This document shows positions 49,536 to 60,056 of a DNA stretch of 64,000 nucleotides, in pieces. Position numbers and translations under genes: made by a program. The stretch covers positions 124,001 through 188,000 of the forward strand of contig JANQSI010000016.1 of the NCBI GenBank assembly GCA_028284125.1, in the 5' to 3' direction. The notes under the pieces were generated by a model. The model had not been told where the DNA came from and ran no database searches. It worked only from the letters and a program-made list of their open reading frames with translations. The first letter of the stretch is position 1; each line of letters starts with the position of its first letter. The stretch comes from Cyclobacteriaceae bacterium (GTDB lineage Bacteria; Bacteroidota; Bacteroidia; Cytophagales; Cyclobacteriaceae).

Positions 49536-50051
49536 ATGCTTCAGGATGATTGCTACCAACTTGGGGAAGTAATCAAAACCCACGGCTTAAATGGAGAAGT
49601 CAATATCAGTCTAGATGTTGATTTTCCTGAAGACTACAAAAAATTGGAATCGGTTTTCCTGAAACAGGATGGAAAGCTGGTTCCATTTTTTATTTCACAC
49701 ATTCAAATCAATGGTGAAAAGGCATTAGTCAAGTTCGAGGATATCGACTCCATTGATGATGCAAAAGCCCTTGTTAAAGCTGGACTTTTTCTTCCACTCA
49801 CCCAATTACCCAAACTAGATGAAGGGTTCTACTTCCACGATCTCATTGGTTGCGAGGTGATTGAAGATGGAAAGTTGCTTGGGACCGTAAAAGATGTCTA
49901 TGAAGGCGCAAATGAACTAATGGCTGTCTCTGCTGGTGAACATGAGATTTTGATTCCTTTAATTGATGAAGTCCTCTTAGAAGTAGATGTTAAAGCCAAA
50001 AAAGTAACGGTTTCACTTCCAGATGGCCTACTAAACCTTTACGAAGAGTGA
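49536..50051 (+). CDS. rimM: 16S rRNA processing/maturation factor RimM
   Basis: A 171-residue factor for 30S head assembly that binds S19. N-terminal RimM barrel: QLGEVIKTHGLNGEVNISLD; VKFEDIDSIDDAKALVKAGL in the middle; PRC-barrel-like C-terminal domain: FYFHDLIGCEVIEDGKLLGT and ILIPLIDEVLLEVDVKAKKV. Six bases after rpsP, in the conserved order rpsP-rimM-trmD. Confidence 0.95.
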   Translation: MLQDDCYQLGEVIKTHGLNGEVNISLDVDFPEDYKKLESVFLKQDGKLVPFFISHIQINGEKALVKFEDIDSIDDAKALVKAGLFLPLTQLPKLDEGFYFHDLIGCEVIEDGKLLGTVKDVYEGANELMAVSAGEHEILIPLIDEVLLEVDVKAKKVTVSLPDGLLNLYEE

Positions 50052-50088
50052 ATATACACTCCGAAATTTCCTGAATTAACTTTGACAA

Positions 50089-50763
50089 ATGAGGCTTGAT
50101 ATCATTACGTGCTTACCTGAGCTTTTCGAAGGCCCGATGAATCAAAGCATCGTCAAGCGTTCGATTGAAAAAGGACTTGTCTCCATTCACATTCATAATC
50201 TTCGAGATTATTCTACCGACAAGCACAAACGAGTAGATGATTATGCCTTTGGTGGTGGTGCTGGAATGGTTCTTTCCATAGAACCGATTGACACTTGTAT
50301 TTCGAAGCTGAAAGAAGATTCGGATTATGACGAGATCATTTACCTCACGCCAGATGGAGATAAACTGGATCAATCGATGGCCAATGGCTTGTCTTTGAAG
50401 AAAAACATCATTCTCCTGTGTGGCCATTACAAGGGAGTAGATCAACGGGTTCGCGATCATCTTGTCACCAAAGAAATCAGCATTGGTGATTATGTGCTTT
50501 CAGGTGGAGAGCTTGCGGCTATGGTGTTGGCTGATTCATTAATTCGGCTAATCCCCGGGGTACTGAACGATGAATCTTCTGCGCTTTCAGATTCTTTTCA
50601 GGACAACCTGCTCGCTCCACCCGTTTATACCAGGCCAGCGGATTACAAAGGGTTGAAAGTTCCGGATATTCTTATTTCGGGACATGAGGCAAAAGTTGCT
50701 GAGTGGAGAAATGAACAAGCCTTGGAAAGGACAAAAAAAAGAAGGCCCGACTTGCTAGACTGA
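50089..50763 (+). CDS. trmD: tRNA (guanine-N1)-methyltransferase TrmD
   Basis: A 224-residue SPOUT methyltransferase that makes m1G37 in tRNA. The knot motifs are seen: [32 protein letters not shown] and [39 protein letters not shown] follows. Length matches the family. The last nine bases overlap the convergent LpxH-like gene. Confidence 0.96.
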   Translation: MRLDIITCLPELFEGPMNQSIVKRSIEKGLVSIHIHNLRDYSTDKHKRVDDYAFGGGAGMVLSIEPIDTCISKLKEDSDYDEIIYLTPDGDKLDQSMANGLSLKKNIILLCGHYKGVDQRVRDHLVTKEISIGDYVLSGGELAAMVLADSLIRLIPGVLNDESSALSDSFQDNLLAPPVYTRPADYKGLKVPDILISGHEAKVAEWRNEQALERTKKRRPDLLD

Positions 50764-51648
50764 TTTTGTCTTTCCAATCTTATCAAATTCGGAAATCATC
50801 ATACCAAAAAGCTCTTTGCTACTTGAAACCTCAATTTCTTCATTGTCTTCAGTTTCCTCGCCTTCACTTTTGTAGTTCATGATTTTCCATTCACCACAGG
50901 TGTATTCCAATGCCGTGAGATTTTCAATCCAATCCCCTGAGTTGAGGTAAATGACTTTGCCATCTGATTCGTCAAATTCCTTGATGACCGGTTGATGAAT
51001 ATGCCCGCAAACAACGTAATCAAATTTGTTTTCAATGGCGATTTGCGCAGCAGTCTCTTCAAAATTACTGATGAACTTAACTGCACTTTTTACGCTGTTC
51101 TTCACTCGCTTTGACAAAGAGATCTTCTCTTTTCCCACTTTTTCCAACGACCAATTCACGAACCGATTTATAAGAATCAGTGTGTCGTATCCTATGGCTC
51201 CAAGCTTAGCTAACCACTTAGAATTCTGCATGACGACATCAAAAACGTCCCCATGAAAAAACCATGCCCTTCTTCCGTCGAGGTTAAGAACTAGTTTGTT
51301 TCGAATTCTGAAAGAACCAAGTTCAAAACCCACAAACTTTCTTAACATCTCATCGTGATTCCCAGTGATGTAATCCACTTGTACACCCTCGGTGATCCAT
51401 TTCATGATCTTCTTCACAATTTTCATGTGTGAGGTCGGCCAATATCTTTTTCGAAATTGCCAGATATCAATGATATCTCCATTGAGGATCACCCTGCGTG
51501 GGTTAACAGATTTTAAATATCGAAGAAGTTCTTTGGCGTGGCATCCGTAAGTGCCTAGGTGAATGTCAGAGAGGACGAGTAGGTCAACTTTTCTAAGATC
51601 AGGATCTTTCTTCTGTGGCTTGTATGATATATTCAAAGGAGCATCCAC
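50755..51648 (-). CDS. LpxH-like UDP-2,3-diacylglucosamine diphosphatase family metallophosphoesterase
   Basis: A 297-residue calcineurin-like hydrolase. Metal-binding motifs in order: [13 protein letters not shown] (DxH), [13 protein letters not shown] (GDxxD), [14 protein letters not shown] (GNHD) and [13 protein letters not shown] (GHxH). This set and the length fit the Bacteroidota LpxH-type enzymes that hydrolyse UDP-diacylglucosamine in lipid A synthesis. Other lpx genes are not nearby, and a general phosphoesterase role cannot be excluded. The C-terminus is acidic. Confidence 0.85.
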   Translation of the reverse strand: MDAPLNISYKPQKKDPDLRKVDLLVLSDIHLGTYGCHAKELLRYLKSVNPRRVILNGDIIDIWQFRKRYWPTSHMKIVKKIMKWITEGVQVDYITGNHDEMLRKFVGFELGSFRIRNKLVLNLDGRRAWFFHGDVFDVVMQNSKWLAKLGAIGYDTLILINRFVNWSLEKVGKEKISLSKRVKNSVKSAVKFISNFEETAAQIAIENKFDYVVCGHIHQPVIKEFDESDGKVIYLNSGDWIENLTALEYTCGEWKIMNYKSEGEETEDNEEIEVSSSKELFGMMISEFDKIGKTKSV

Positions 51649-51738
51649 ACTGTAGCCAAATTTGAAGCTTAAGATTTACTCCATTATTAATGCCCAATTA
51701 AATAATTCGAATGAAATCTGTCGAATGTTAATGAAGTA

Positions 51739-52122
51739 TTATGATTCCAAAATGGCAGTTGCCTCTATTTCAATCATCATCTTTGGATCAATAAGAGCGG
51801 AAACCTCTACCATAGTAGTCGCAGGTTTTATTTGACCGAAGTATTCACCATGGGCTCTACCAAATTCTTCCCACTTGGAAATATCGGTTACAAACATTCT
51901 TGTCCGAACCACATTTTCAAGCTTAGCACCAGCACGGTTCAACGTTTCCTCGATTATTTCCAGACAAACTTTCGCTTGCTCATAGGCCGTTTCTCCAGCG
52001 GTCTCTCCATTTCTCACTGGAGCAGTTCCGGAAATCTCAATGGTATTTCCAATCTTGACAGCTCTACAATAGCCAACTTTATCTTCCCAGGGTGCACCTG
52101 TTGTGAATACTTCTCTTTTCAT
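51739..52122 (-). CDS. RidA-family enamine/imine deaminase
   Basis: A 127-residue YjgF/YER057c/UK114 protein. GTAPVRNGETAGETAYEQAK, CLEIIEETLNRAGAKLENVV, RTRMFVTDISKWEEFGRAHG and ALIDPKMMIEIEATAI match the family. RidA members hydrolyse reactive enamines formed by PLP enzymes. The substrate-binding Arg of true RidA is in VVRTRMFV. It starts on the last base of the mscS stop codon (TAATG junction), so translation is coupled. Confidence 0.9.
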   Translation of the reverse strand: MKREVFTTGAPWEDKVGYCRAVKIGNTIEISGTAPVRNGETAGETAYEQAKVCLEIIEETLNRAGAKLENVVRTRMFVTDISKWEEFGRAHGEYFGQIKPATTMVEVSALIDPKMMIEIEATAILES

Positions 52123-52952
52123 TAAGCGTCTTTATGCACATGAATATCCATTTGTGGATACGGGATATTCAGCCCTTCGTCAGCGAATTTCTTGTAAACC
52201 TTTTCATTCATGTCAAAGAAAACACCCCAATAATCTGCTGACTCAACCCAAACCCTGACAACAAAATTCACAGAACTATCCGCCAGCTCGGAAAGTGCAA
52301 TGAATGGTTCTGGATCAGTCAAAATTCTTGTATCTGCTTTTATGAGTTCCATGAGAACTTCTCTTGTCTTTCCGGCATTATCACCATAACCGACTCCAAA
52401 GGTCCAATCGACTCTTCTTCTAGGCTCAGTTGAATAGTTAGTCATTGAGGAATTGGCTAAATCCCCGTTTGGAATAATGATGGTTTTGTTATCCGGAGTT
52501 TTCAAATAGGTATTGAATATCTGGATAGAATTTATTGTCCCTGAATAACCTGCAGCTTCTACATAATCTCCTACTTTGAAAGGTTTCAGCAAAAGAATGA
52601 TCACTCCACCAGCAAAGTTTTGAAGCGTCCCCTGCAATGCTAACCCAATGGCCAGACCCATTGCTCCTAGTACTGCGACAAAACTTGTTGCCTCTACACC
52701 AACCATCCCGATTACGGAAATGATTAGCATGACTTTTAAAATGGCTGAGATGAGAGATTTTAGAAAAGGTGCAAGCGAGGAATCAACATTTCTTTTGTCC
52801 ATCGCTCGTCCTACTCCTCGGGTAATAATCCCAATGACCCAGAGTCCAATTATCAGAGTCACGATCGCCAGGACAAGACTTGGGCCATACTCCCAAACAA
52901 GATTCATCAGAAGGTCAGCATATTTGCTTGCCTCAGTGGTTACTTCTTCCAT
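52122..52952 (-). CDS. Small-conductance mechanosensitive channel (MscS family)
   Basis: A 276-residue channel. Three N-terminal membrane helices (about 15-45, 62-85, 88-115); the pore-lining third helix is the Gly/Ala-rich AVLGAMGLAIGLALQGTLQN. The cytoplasmic MscS beta domain opens GDYVEAAGYSGTINSIQIFN, followed by NKTIIIPNGDLANSSMTNYS and ends PYPQMDIHVHKDA. It relieves osmotic downshock. Compact, with the standard E. coli MscS layout. First gene of a two-gene unit with ridA. Confidence 0.94.
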   Translation of the reverse strand: MEEVTTEASKYADLLMNLVWEYGPSLVLAIVTLIIGLWVIGIITRGVGRAMDKRNVDSSLAPFLKSLISAILKVMLIISVIGMVGVEATSFVAVLGAMGLAIGLALQGTLQNFAGGVIILLLKPFKVGDYVEAAGYSGTINSIQIFNTYLKTPDNKTIIIPNGDLANSSMTNYSTEPRRRVDWTFGVGYGDNAGKTREVLMELIKADTRILTDPEPFIALSELADSSVNFVVRVWVESADYWGVFFDMNEKVYKKFADEGLNIPYPQMDIHVHKDA

Positions 52953-53077
52953 TAGTGATTAGGTTTTGATTTTTGCTCAAATTAAAGCGAATTGACCATT
53001 TATATAAAAATCAGGCTTGTTTTTTGAGGTCATCCGACCTTTGAAGCGTTTACTGAATCGGGATTCCGTAAAAATCC

Positions 53078-53085
53078 TATTTTTG
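53078..53085 (+). promoter_or_regulatory. Candidate -7 box before the AGCS symporter gene
   Basis: TATTTTTG matches TAnnTTTG exactly and lies 25 bases before the ATG at 53111. No clear -33 TTG at the usual distance. Confidence 0.45.
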
Positions 53086-53110
53086 TCGATTCCTAACTTA
53101 AACTTAGAAG

Positions 53111-54781
53111 ATGCAAGAACTGAATAATTTCCTTTCACTTATTGATAGTTACATCGGCAGTTCGGCTTGGTTTCCCTATGCCTTGCTTGGAACCGGATTA
53201 TTTTTCACTATCTATTTGAAATTCCCTCAGATAAGGTACTTCAGATTTGCATTTAAAGTAGTTAAGGGAAAATTTGATAAGCATGGTGACGAAGGGGATA
53301 CTTCACACTTTCAGGCATTGACCACAGCCCTTTCAGGAACGGTTGGAACTGGTAATATCGCTGGAGTTGCCTTGGCAATTCATATCGGCGGTCCGGCGGC
53401 TTTGTTTTGGATGTTGATGACCGCTGCTGTGGGTATGTGTACCAAGTTTGTGGAGGTTACACTTTCACACAAGTACCGTGAAAAAGCAGAAGACGGATCC
53501 ATGGCTGGTGGTCCGATGTACTACATGAAAAATAAACTCAACTGGAAGTGGATGGGCATCATATTCGCCATCGCTACAGTTCTTTCATCATTTGGCACAG
53601 GAAGTTTGCCCCAGATAAATAGCATTGCGTCTTCTATGAATTCCGTTTTTGGTTTAAATCAAATGTTGGTTGGAGGTGTCCTAGCGGTCCTTCTAGGTTT
53701 TGTAATTATCGGTGGAATAAAAAGAATTGCCGCTGTGACAGAGAAGCTAGTTCCCTCAATGGCCATCCTCTATTTCATTGGTGCTTTTGCAGTGATCTTT
53801 AGCAATCTTGGAAATATAGGCCCATCGTTTGTCTCTATTTTCGCTGAGATATTCTCAGGTTCTGCGGCTACCGGAGGTTTCCTCGGAGGTACGATGGCTT
53901 TGGCGTTTGGAAAGGGAGTCGGACGAGGACTTTTTTCCAATGAAGCAGGGCAGGGATCTGCTCCAATTGCACACGCATCGGCCAAAGGGCATGAGCCAGT
54001 TTCTGAAGGTTTCGTTGCGATACTTGAACCGTTTATCGACACAATCGTGATTTGTACGATCACTGGATTGGTGCTTCTATCATCTGGAGTTTGGAATGAA
54101 AAGCACGTAAATAATTTTGACTACACGGATATTTATATCATGCAGAATTCTGTGGATTTGGATTCCAGAGAAGGACGACTTGAAATGGTCGATCACTTAG
54201 AAAAGAAGACCACAGCTAAATTATACAATGGCGATATTCAAGTTTCTTCGGGAAGCATCACTTCAGACATTGTTTTTATGCATGCAAGGTCGGAGGCCGA
54301 GGATGTAAAAGTCATATTAGACGGTCAACCGTTCACTGGATCTCTTGAAATTTCCAATGGTAAGCCCCAAGGAGATCATTCTTTTGTTGGACGATCATTG
54401 GTGCATAGTGCTCCACTCACAACTATTGCTTTTACTAAAGGATTTTTTGGAGATTTTGGAAAGTACATCGTCGTGTTTGGATTGTTGTTGTTTGCTTTTA
54501 GCACGGCTATTTCATGGTCTTATTATGGTGATCGAGCTATGACATTCATCTGGGGAAGTAAGTCTGTCGTGTATTATCGAATTGTTTATGTGATTGCCTT
54601 CTTTTTAGCTGCTTTCACTGACACCACGATCATTTGGACATTATCCGGAATAACGATAGCTGTGATGACACTTCCAAACCTAGTTGGAATTTTATGGCTT
54701 CATAAGGACATGAAACAAACGGTTTCTGATTTTTGGGATGGGTTTAAGAAAGAATGGCCGGATCAAAAAACTCCCGAGTAA
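53111..54781 (+). CDS. Sodium:alanine/glycine symporter (AGCS family)
   Basis: A 556-residue transporter with about eleven helices. Family motifs: [20 protein letters not shown] near residue 78, [33 protein letters not shown], and the conserved [20 protein letters not shown] near residue 275. A segment of about 110 residues with beta-like, hydrophilic text ([20 protein letters not shown] to [10 protein letters not shown]) sits between helices and is probably extracytoplasmic. Imports alanine or glycine with Na+. The last 28 bases overlap the TonB-dependent receptor gene. Confidence 0.93.
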   Translation: MQELNNFLSLIDSYIGSSAWFPYALLGTGLFFTIYLKFPQIRYFRFAFKVVKGKFDKHGDEGDTSHFQALTTALSGTVGTGNIAGVALAIHIGGPAALFWMLMTAAVGMCTKFVEVTLSHKYREKAEDGSMAGGPMYYMKNKLNWKWMGIIFAIATVLSSFGTGSLPQINSIASSMNSVFGLNQMLVGGVLAVLLGFVIIGGIKRIAAVTEKLVPSMAILYFIGAFAVIFSNLGNIGPSFVSIFAEIFSGSAATGGFLGGTMALAFGKGVGRGLFSNEAGQGSAPIAHASAKGHEPVSEGFVAILEPFIDTIVICTITGLVLLSSGVWNEKHVNNFDYTDIYIMQNSVDLDSREGRLEMVDHLEKKTTAKLYNGDIQVSSGSITSDIVFMHARSEAEDVKVILDGQPFTGSLEISNGKPQGDHSFVGRSLVHSAPLTTIAFTKGFFGDFGKYIVVFGLLLFAFSTAISWSYYGDRAMTFIWGSKSVVYYRIVYVIAFFLAAFTDTTIIWTLSGITIAVMTLPNLVGILWLHKDMKQTVSDFWDGFKKEWPDQKTPE

Positions 54782-56829
54782 CACGCTTATTAAATTGGGC
54801 ATTCTTTAATGCCATTTCAATTCTTCCAGCATATGTATGTGCGCAAGATGTTGAAATTGACACTACAGGTTCATGGGTAACACTTCAAGAAGTACAGGTA
54901 AATGCGCTAGCGCTCTCCAATACTAAATTTGATTACGGAGGAATGATTGGGACACTTGATGGAAAGAAGTTAACACTTTCCGATCCTACTATTGCTTCAA
55001 TCGAAATGAATAAGATCCCGGGTGTGTATTGGCATTCTGGAGCTTTGAATACAAACAGAATCACCGTACGGGGAATTGGTTCACGTTCACCTTTTTCAAC
55101 CAACAAGATCCGAGCATATTACGGGGACATTCCTCTTACAGATGGTGGCGGGGAAACAACACTTGAAGATCTTGACCTAAGCTTTGTTGGTGGAATTGAA
55201 GTTCAGAAAGGAGCAAACTCCAGCTTATATGGTTCTGGCCTAGGCGGCACAATTTTCTTAAAGGAACCTGAAATCATCAATAACTCAATGGAAGTAAATC
55301 TTGGACTCGGTTCTTTCGGTTTGGTACGGTCTGGCGTCAGAGGGAGTATTGGTGTAACCGATGGAGTACTAAGAATGGGATACCAATCTCAAATCAGTGA
55401 TGGATACCGAGACAATAATACGTTCGACAGACAGACATTATTTATTTCCTCAGATATCAATTTCGGTGAAAATAAAATAAGTTTTTTGGGCCTTTTCTTA
55501 GAACAACGAGCATTCATCCCCAGCTCTTTAGGAATGACTGATTTCGATGAAAATCCAGAAAATGCAGCATTTACATGGGGAGCAGCTCGCGGGTTTGAGG
55601 ACTATGAACGATGGTTGGCGGGTGTCTCCTGGGAAAGAAGTTTTGCCGATGGATCAAAACTGATTTCCAGTATCTACACAGTTGGCCGAAATGCATTTGA
55701 ACCTCGTCCATTCAATATTTTAAGAGAGAAAAATCAAGGTTTTGGTATTCGTTCGAGGTGGGAAAACAACTTTGATCGTTGGTCTTTTCACGCAGGATTT
55801 GAAGCTTATGGTGATGTTTATAAAGCTGAGACTTTCGAGAACCTTCAGCCGACCAATGGAAGTGAACAAGGGCCGATTTTAACACAAGTTCGTTATCCTA
55901 GGAAATATTTAAATGTTTTTACAGAGTCGAAGTTCGACATTAACTCGGCGATCACTCTTAGCGGCGGAATTAATTTGAATTTTACTTCTTATGAGATCGA
56001 AAATCTCTTACCAGCACCTTTAAATTCTGACAACACGCTAGATCCCATTATCTCTCCCAGACTTTCCATGACCTACGGACTGAATTCAAGAATGAACTTA
56101 TTCGCCACATTGAGCCGAGGGTTTTCTCCACTTTCCGTTGACGATTCGACCAATCCTGACGGTTCTCTAAATGCAGACATTAAACCGGAGACAGGTTGGA
56201 ACAGAGAAATTGGATACAAGTTGGCCGATGGAAGAACCAATCTTGAATTTTCGATCTATTCTATGGATATCCGAAATCTTCTTGTGACTAGGCGAACAGC
56301 AGAAGATATCATTTTCGGTATCAATGCTGGAAGAACCTTGCACAACGGATTAGAGTTGGATATTGAGTCCTTAATTATTGACAAAGGCGAAAGTCAACTC
56401 ATCGCCGATTTGAGTTACTCTTTTTCGCATTTCAAGTTCAAAGAGTTTATTGACGATCAAGAAGATTTCTCAGATAACCAACTAACTGGAGTTCCTCAAC
56501 ATCAGCTAAGTTTAGATTTTAGATACGAAATCAAATGGTTCTATTCAGGGATTGGTTATCAATTTGTGGATGAAATTCCGATTACGGATAGCAACGATCA
56601 ATTTGCTGAAAGCTATCAGTTGGTCAATTTTTTTACCGGCGCAAATGTTGAAGTAAGTGAAAAACTTGAATTCAACTTGATGTTTAGGCTGAATAACATA
56701 TTTGATGAAAAATATGCATCAATGCTGGCAATTAACGCTGGCGCATTTGGTGGGAATGAGCCCCGATACTATTATCCCGGATTGCCCATTAATTACCAGG
56801 CAAGCGTATCTGTCAAATACAAACTATAG
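54754..56829 (+). CDS. TonB-dependent outer-membrane receptor
   Basis: A 691-residue protein. Signal peptide: [20 protein letters not shown] (cleavage near residue 31). Plug domain: [40 protein letters not shown]. The rest is a 22-strand barrel, with typical [20 protein letters not shown] and a final strand [12 protein letters not shown]. Imports a siderophore, vitamin or oligomer. It overlaps the symporter gene by 28 bases in another frame, so they are one transcript; the receptor may bring in a substrate used by the symporter. An unusual start could move a few codons, but the signal peptide supports 54754. Confidence 0.92.
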   Translation: MAGSKNSRVTRLLNWAFFNAISILPAYVCAQDVEIDTTGSWVTLQEVQVNALALSNTKFDYGGMIGTLDGKKLTLSDPTIASIEMNKIPGVYWHSGALNTNRITVRGIGSRSPFSTNKIRAYYGDIPLTDGGGETTLEDLDLSFVGGIEVQKGANSSLYGSGLGGTIFLKEPEIINNSMEVNLGLGSFGLVRSGVRGSIGVTDGVLRMGYQSQISDGYRDNNTFDRQTLFISSDINFGENKISFLGLFLEQRAFIPSSLGMTDFDENPENAAFTWGAARGFEDYERWLAGVSWERSFADGSKLISSIYTVGRNAFEPRPFNILREKNQGFGIRSRWENNFDRWSFHAGFEAYGDVYKAETFENLQPTNGSEQGPILTQVRYPRKYLNVFTESKFDINSAITLSGGINLNFTSYEIENLLPAPLNSDNTLDPIISPRLSMTYGLNSRMNLFATLSRGFSPLSVDDSTNPDGSLNADIKPETGWNREIGYKLADGRTNLEFSIYSMDIRNLLVTRRTAEDIIFGINAGRTLHNGLELDIESLIIDKGESQLIADLSYSFSHFKFKEFIDDQEDFSDNQLTGVPQHQLSLDFRYEIKWFYSGIGYQFVDEIPITDSNDQFAESYQLVNFFTGANVEVSEKLEFNLMFRLNNIFDEKYASMLAINAGAFGGNEPRYYYPGLPINYQASVSVKYKL

Positions 56830-56848
56830 CTTGGAGGTTTTTTAATTT

Positions 56849-57298
56849 TCAATTTCCATATCGCGGGTTTCCTTCCGCAAATGCTTTGAAATCATCAAGA
56901 AACTGACCACTCTGTTTTTGGAATGCTTTTTTACCCATAAAAAATGCCATTAGTTTCATAAATCCCGAAAACTGAAATTCTGATTCTGAAACCCATCTCG
57001 TCTTATCACCTTCATCTTTGAAGTAATTCTTTTGAAAGTTGTAAACACCTTGTGTTTCATAAGTACTGTGGATTTCTTCCGGCAAATTCATGTGAATAAT
57101 CGTTTCGACCATTTCAATCTCCCGTTTGCCCATTTTGTATTTCAAATGCGCCTTCGCACCCTCTTCACCAGGGGTTCCTTCAAAGGTTGAAAAACTAACA
57201 AGCCCTTTTTGCCAGTATTTCATGTTATCAGAATTATCGAATAACTCAATGAATTTTTCACGTGGCTGGTCTACTACAATTTCGTTCGTATATTTCAT
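56849..57298 (-). CDS. SRPBCC/START-like domain protein
   Basis: A 149-residue soluble protein. MKYTNEIVVDQPREKFIELF opens the helix-grip fold; KYKMGKREIEMVETIIHMNL and EIHSTYETQGVYNFQKNYF follow; the long C-terminal helix is FMKLMAFFMGKKAFQKQSGQ. The family binds hydrophobic ligands. Start at 57298 preferred to 57325 on homology-like grounds. Convergent with the receptor gene 19 bases away. Confidence 0.82.
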   Translation of the reverse strand: MKYTNEIVVDQPREKFIELFDNSDNMKYWQKGLVSFSTFEGTPGEEGAKAHLKYKMGKREIEMVETIIHMNLPEEIHSTYETQGVYNFQKNYFKDEGDKTRWVSESEFQFSGFMKLMAFFMGKKAFQKQSGQFLDDFKAFAEGNPRYGN

Positions 57299-57373
57299 AT
57301 GTTTAAAGTTTCCGAAATGGGTCATTTGGTCACCTCAATCATCTTCACGTTGGTATTGACTCAGTGATTAAGG

Positions 57374-57386
57374 GACCATTATGGTC
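57374..57386. promoter_or_regulatory. Short palindrome upstream of the SRPBCC gene
   Basis: GACCAT (57374-57379) and ATGGTC (57381-57386) around one T, 76 bases upstream of the SRPBCC start. It could be an operator, though short. Confidence 0.25.
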
Positions 57387-57522
57387 ATTTCATTTTTTTG
57401 AACCAATGTTAGGAGGTTGGGTTCATTTAATCAATAGAGAAATTTCAATAAGTTGAAAATCATACGAAAGGGTGACCACCAGAAATTCATTTAGGTAGAC
57501 CTAATGTAGAAATCTAACGTTC

Positions 57523-57864
57523 TTACTTCTTCTTTGAAGATTTAGCTTCCTTATTGAAAACCAAACATTGATCAATCCAAGCTGAAAGTTCAGAATCATC
57601 GTCCCAGCCTTCTGAATTAACAAAAGCATACCCTTTCATCGGTCGCTTAGTGAAATCCATTAACCTAGCTCCAGGACGATTTAGAAATTCTTCATAAACA
57701 TGAGGACCGATTCGAGCCATCAGGTCTTCTTTGACCACTCCAACACACATTTTATCATCAACCATGATACACAGGCCTCCCATCATCTTCTTCTCCTCAA
57801 AATTTATTTTGCGTTCGTGTAATGCCTGTCTTAATCTATCAGCAAGCAATTCATTGTAAGCCAT
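57523..57864 (-). CDS. TfoX/Sxy N-terminal domain protein
   Basis: A 113-residue protein. MAYNELLADRLRQALHERKI, KKMMGGLCIMVDDKMCVGVV, DLMARIGPHVYEEFLNRPGA and RPMKGYAFVNSEGWDDDSEL match the TfoX N-terminal domain alone; the competence-related C-terminal part is absent, as is common. Start at 57864 because the upstream in-frame Met at 57912 overlaps ruvB. It follows ruvB by 13 bases. Confidence 0.85.
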   Translation of the reverse strand: MAYNELLADRLRQALHERKINFEEKKMMGGLCIMVDDKMCVGVVKEDLMARIGPHVYEEFLNRPGARLMDFTKRPMKGYAFVNSEGWDDDSELSAWIDQCLVFNKEAKSSKKK

Positions 57865-57877
57865 GATGTTCTTTTTA

Positions 57878-58903
57878 TTAGAATAACGAACCAGATTGCT
57901 GTGGCGGGACAATGCCTAAGTGCCTGTATGCTAACTCCGTTGCTTCACGTCCCCTGGAAGTCCTTTTGATATAACCTTCCTGGATGAGAAATGGCTCGTA
58001 TACTTCTTCAATAGTTTCAGCCTCTTCTCCACATGCGGTAGCGATCGTTCCTAGACCGACAGGCCCGCCCTTAAATTTGTTGATGATCGTTGATAAAATG
58101 CGGTTGTCCATTTCATCCAATCCATGATCATCCACGTCTAATGCATTGAGCGCCATTTTCGCAATCTCTATTGTGATCGCACCATCACCTTTTATTTGGG
58201 CAAAATCCCTCGTCCTTCTCAAAAGATTGTTGGCAATTCTTGGCGTACCTCGACTTCTTCGGGCAATTTCATATGCCGCTTCTTGATCAATAATCGAATT
58301 CAAAATATCTGCAGACCTTCCAACAATTCCTGTCAACAATTTCGCGTCATAATATTCCAGTCTGGAATTGATACCGAATCGGGCTCGAAGCGGAGCAGTT
58401 AAAAGACCGGAACGCGTGGTAGCTCCGATCAATGTAAAAGGATGAAGTTCAATTTGTACAGATCGTGCATTAGGACCAGAATCGAGCATGATGTCAATTC
58501 GATAGTCTTCCATTGCAGAATACAAATATTCTTCCACCACCGGATTAAGTCTGTGAATCTCATCAATAAAGAGGACATCATGTGTTTCTAAATTGGTCAA
58601 TAATCCAGCTAACTCACCTGCTTTATCTAGCACAGGACCAGAGGTCACTTTGATATTTGCCTGAAGTTCATTCGCTATGATGTGTGAGAGCGTTGTTTTC
58701 CCCAATCCCGGCGGACCATGCAAGAGCACATGGTCTAAAGGTTCCGTTCTTTGTTTTGCCGCTTCTACAAATATTTTGAGATTCTCAACAACCTTGTCTT
58801 GACCAGCAAAATCTTCAAATGAGAGTGGACGGAGTGCTTTTTCAAACTCCTTTTCCTCCGGGTTCATCCCCTCACCATCTTGTTGTAGGTAATCTTCTCT
58901 CAT
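57878..58903 (-). CDS. ruvB: Holliday-junction branch-migration helicase RuvB
   Basis: A 341-residue AAA+ ATPase. Walker [17 protein letters not shown] near residue 63; Walker [21 protein letters not shown] near 110; sensor and Arg-finger region: [20 protein letters not shown] near 155; C-terminal winged helix with [18 protein letters not shown]. Works with RuvA to move Holliday junctions. ruvA is not adjacent. An exact -7 box (58912-58919) lies just upstream. Confidence 0.97.
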   Translation of the reverse strand: MREDYLQQDGEGMNPEEKEFEKALRPLSFEDFAGQDKVVENLKIFVEAAKQRTEPLDHVLLHGPPGLGKTTLSHIIANELQANIKVTSGPVLDKAGELAGLLTNLETHDVLFIDEIHRLNPVVEEYLYSAMEDYRIDIMLDSGPNARSVQIELHPFTLIGATTRSGLLTAPLRARFGINSRLEYYDAKLLTGIVGRSADILNSIIDQEAAYEIARRSRGTPRIANNLLRRTRDFAQIKGDGAITIEIAKMALNALDVDDHGLDEMDNRILSTIINKFKGGPVGLGTIATACGEEAETIEEVYEPFLIQEGYIKRTSRGREATELAYRHLGIVPPQQSGSLF

Positions 58904-58911
58904 TTATTTTT

Positions 58912-58919
58912 CAAATATA
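58912..58919 (-). promoter_or_regulatory. Candidate -7 box of ruvB
   Basis: CAAATATA on the plus strand is TATATTTG on the minus strand, matching TAnnTTTG exactly, nine bases before the ruvB start. A very short leader is implied. Confidence 0.4.
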
Positions 58920-58970
58920 CTAGAACCGGAATTTGATATTGATTGAATTATCATTGCAAAAAATAATCCA

Positions 58971-59993
58971 GTGAAGAAACCTGCTCTTGTTGGCCTTGGA
59001 CTTCTATTAATCATTGCTTTTTTATGGCGCTCCTATAACGAAGCTAATAAACCCATTTTAACTCACGTGACTGGATTCACGATGGGGACTATCGTCTACA
59101 ATGTTAAATACCTTGGCGAAACTGGCAATTTGAAAAATGAGATCGATAAGGTTTTGAGCGAATTGAATCAGTCACTTTCAACTTATATTGGTGATTCTGA
59201 GATTTCTCGGCTAAATGTAGATGGAAAACTAAACTTTGAATCGGGTTATTTCTATCCTGTTCTAAAGATCAGTGAAGAAGTATTTCAAAAAACTGATCAA
59301 ACATTCGATCCAAGTGTTGGCCCACTTATTCAGGCTTGGGGATTTGGACCTGATAAAAGAATTCCTGAGATGGATCAAACCACTATTGATTCATTGATGT
59401 CAATGGTTGGTTTTGAAGATGTCACGTTTAATGAAAACTCCGTTTCATTGCCGCCGAATTACCAATTGGACTTTAGTGCCATCGCTAAGGGATATGCTGT
59501 TGATTTAGTTGCTGAACTGCTTGAAGAGAAGAATATTAAAAACTACATGGTCGAAATCGGTGGCGAAGTAAGATGCAGAGGCGTTAATGAAAAAAATAAA
59601 ACCTGGTCACTTGGTATTGAAGATCCTACGGTTGAAAACAGCGAACGGAGATTATATGCAGTCGCCAAGCTGAAAGATCGATCTCTTGCCACATCCGGAA
59701 ATTATAGAAACTACTACGAAAAAGATGGTCGAATCTTTGCCCATATCATCGACCCAAGGACAGGCTATAATGCTACTCACAATTTGTTAAGTGTGTCCGT
59801 TTTTGCTTCAGATTGCATGACAGCAGATGCATATGCCACTGCCTTTATGGTTTTGGGGCTGGAAAAATCTTCTTCGATTGTAGAAAGTGATCCTGATTTA
59901 GATGCTGTTTTTATTTATCAAAATGATCAAGGTGAACTAGCTAATCTCGTCTCTGAAGGGATCGATCAATTCGTTGAAATCAAATCATTTTAA
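58971..59993 (+). CDS. apbE: FAD:protein FMN transferase (ApbE family)
   Basis: A 340-residue periplasmic or lipidated flavin transferase that attaches FMN to Thr of target proteins such as Na+-NQR subunits. N-terminal membrane segment VGLGLLLIIAFLWRSY; HVTGFTMGTIVYNVKYL, SLSTYIGDSEISRLN, TFDPSVGPLIQAWGFGP and DFSAIAKGYAVDLVAELLEE, then RIFAHIIDPRTGYNATHNLL are ApbE motifs. GTG start at 58971. Target not visible in the window. Confidence 0.9.
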   Translation: MKKPALVGLGLLLIIAFLWRSYNEANKPILTHVTGFTMGTIVYNVKYLGETGNLKNEIDKVLSELNQSLSTYIGDSEISRLNVDGKLNFESGYFYPVLKISEEVFQKTDQTFDPSVGPLIQAWGFGPDKRIPEMDQTTIDSLMSMVGFEDVTFNENSVSLPPNYQLDFSAIAKGYAVDLVAELLEEKNIKNYMVEIGGEVRCRGVNEKNKTWSLGIEDPTVENSERRLYAVAKLKDRSLATSGNYRNYYEKDGRIFAHIIDPRTGYNATHNLLSVSVFASDCMTADAYATAFMVLGLEKSSSIVESDPDLDAVFIYQNDQGELANLVSEGIDQFVEIKSF

Positions 59994-60056
59994 TTATCTA
60001 TGCGGCTCCAAGCCCAATTTGGAATTATAGCCTAACAATTTTTGTATAAGGAGGGT

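Noticed and set aside
49197-49583. Long frames on both strands over the S16 tail (121 and 128 residues)
   Set aside because: They are low-complexity (Lys/Leu or Phe/Ser) out-of-frame readings of the repeated GAA/GCT codons; rpsP is clearly the coding frame.
60048-60054. AAGGAGG as a strong Shine-Dalgarno site for the ZIP gene
   Set aside because: It is only two to three bases from the ATG, and neighbouring genes show no Shine-Dalgarno usage.
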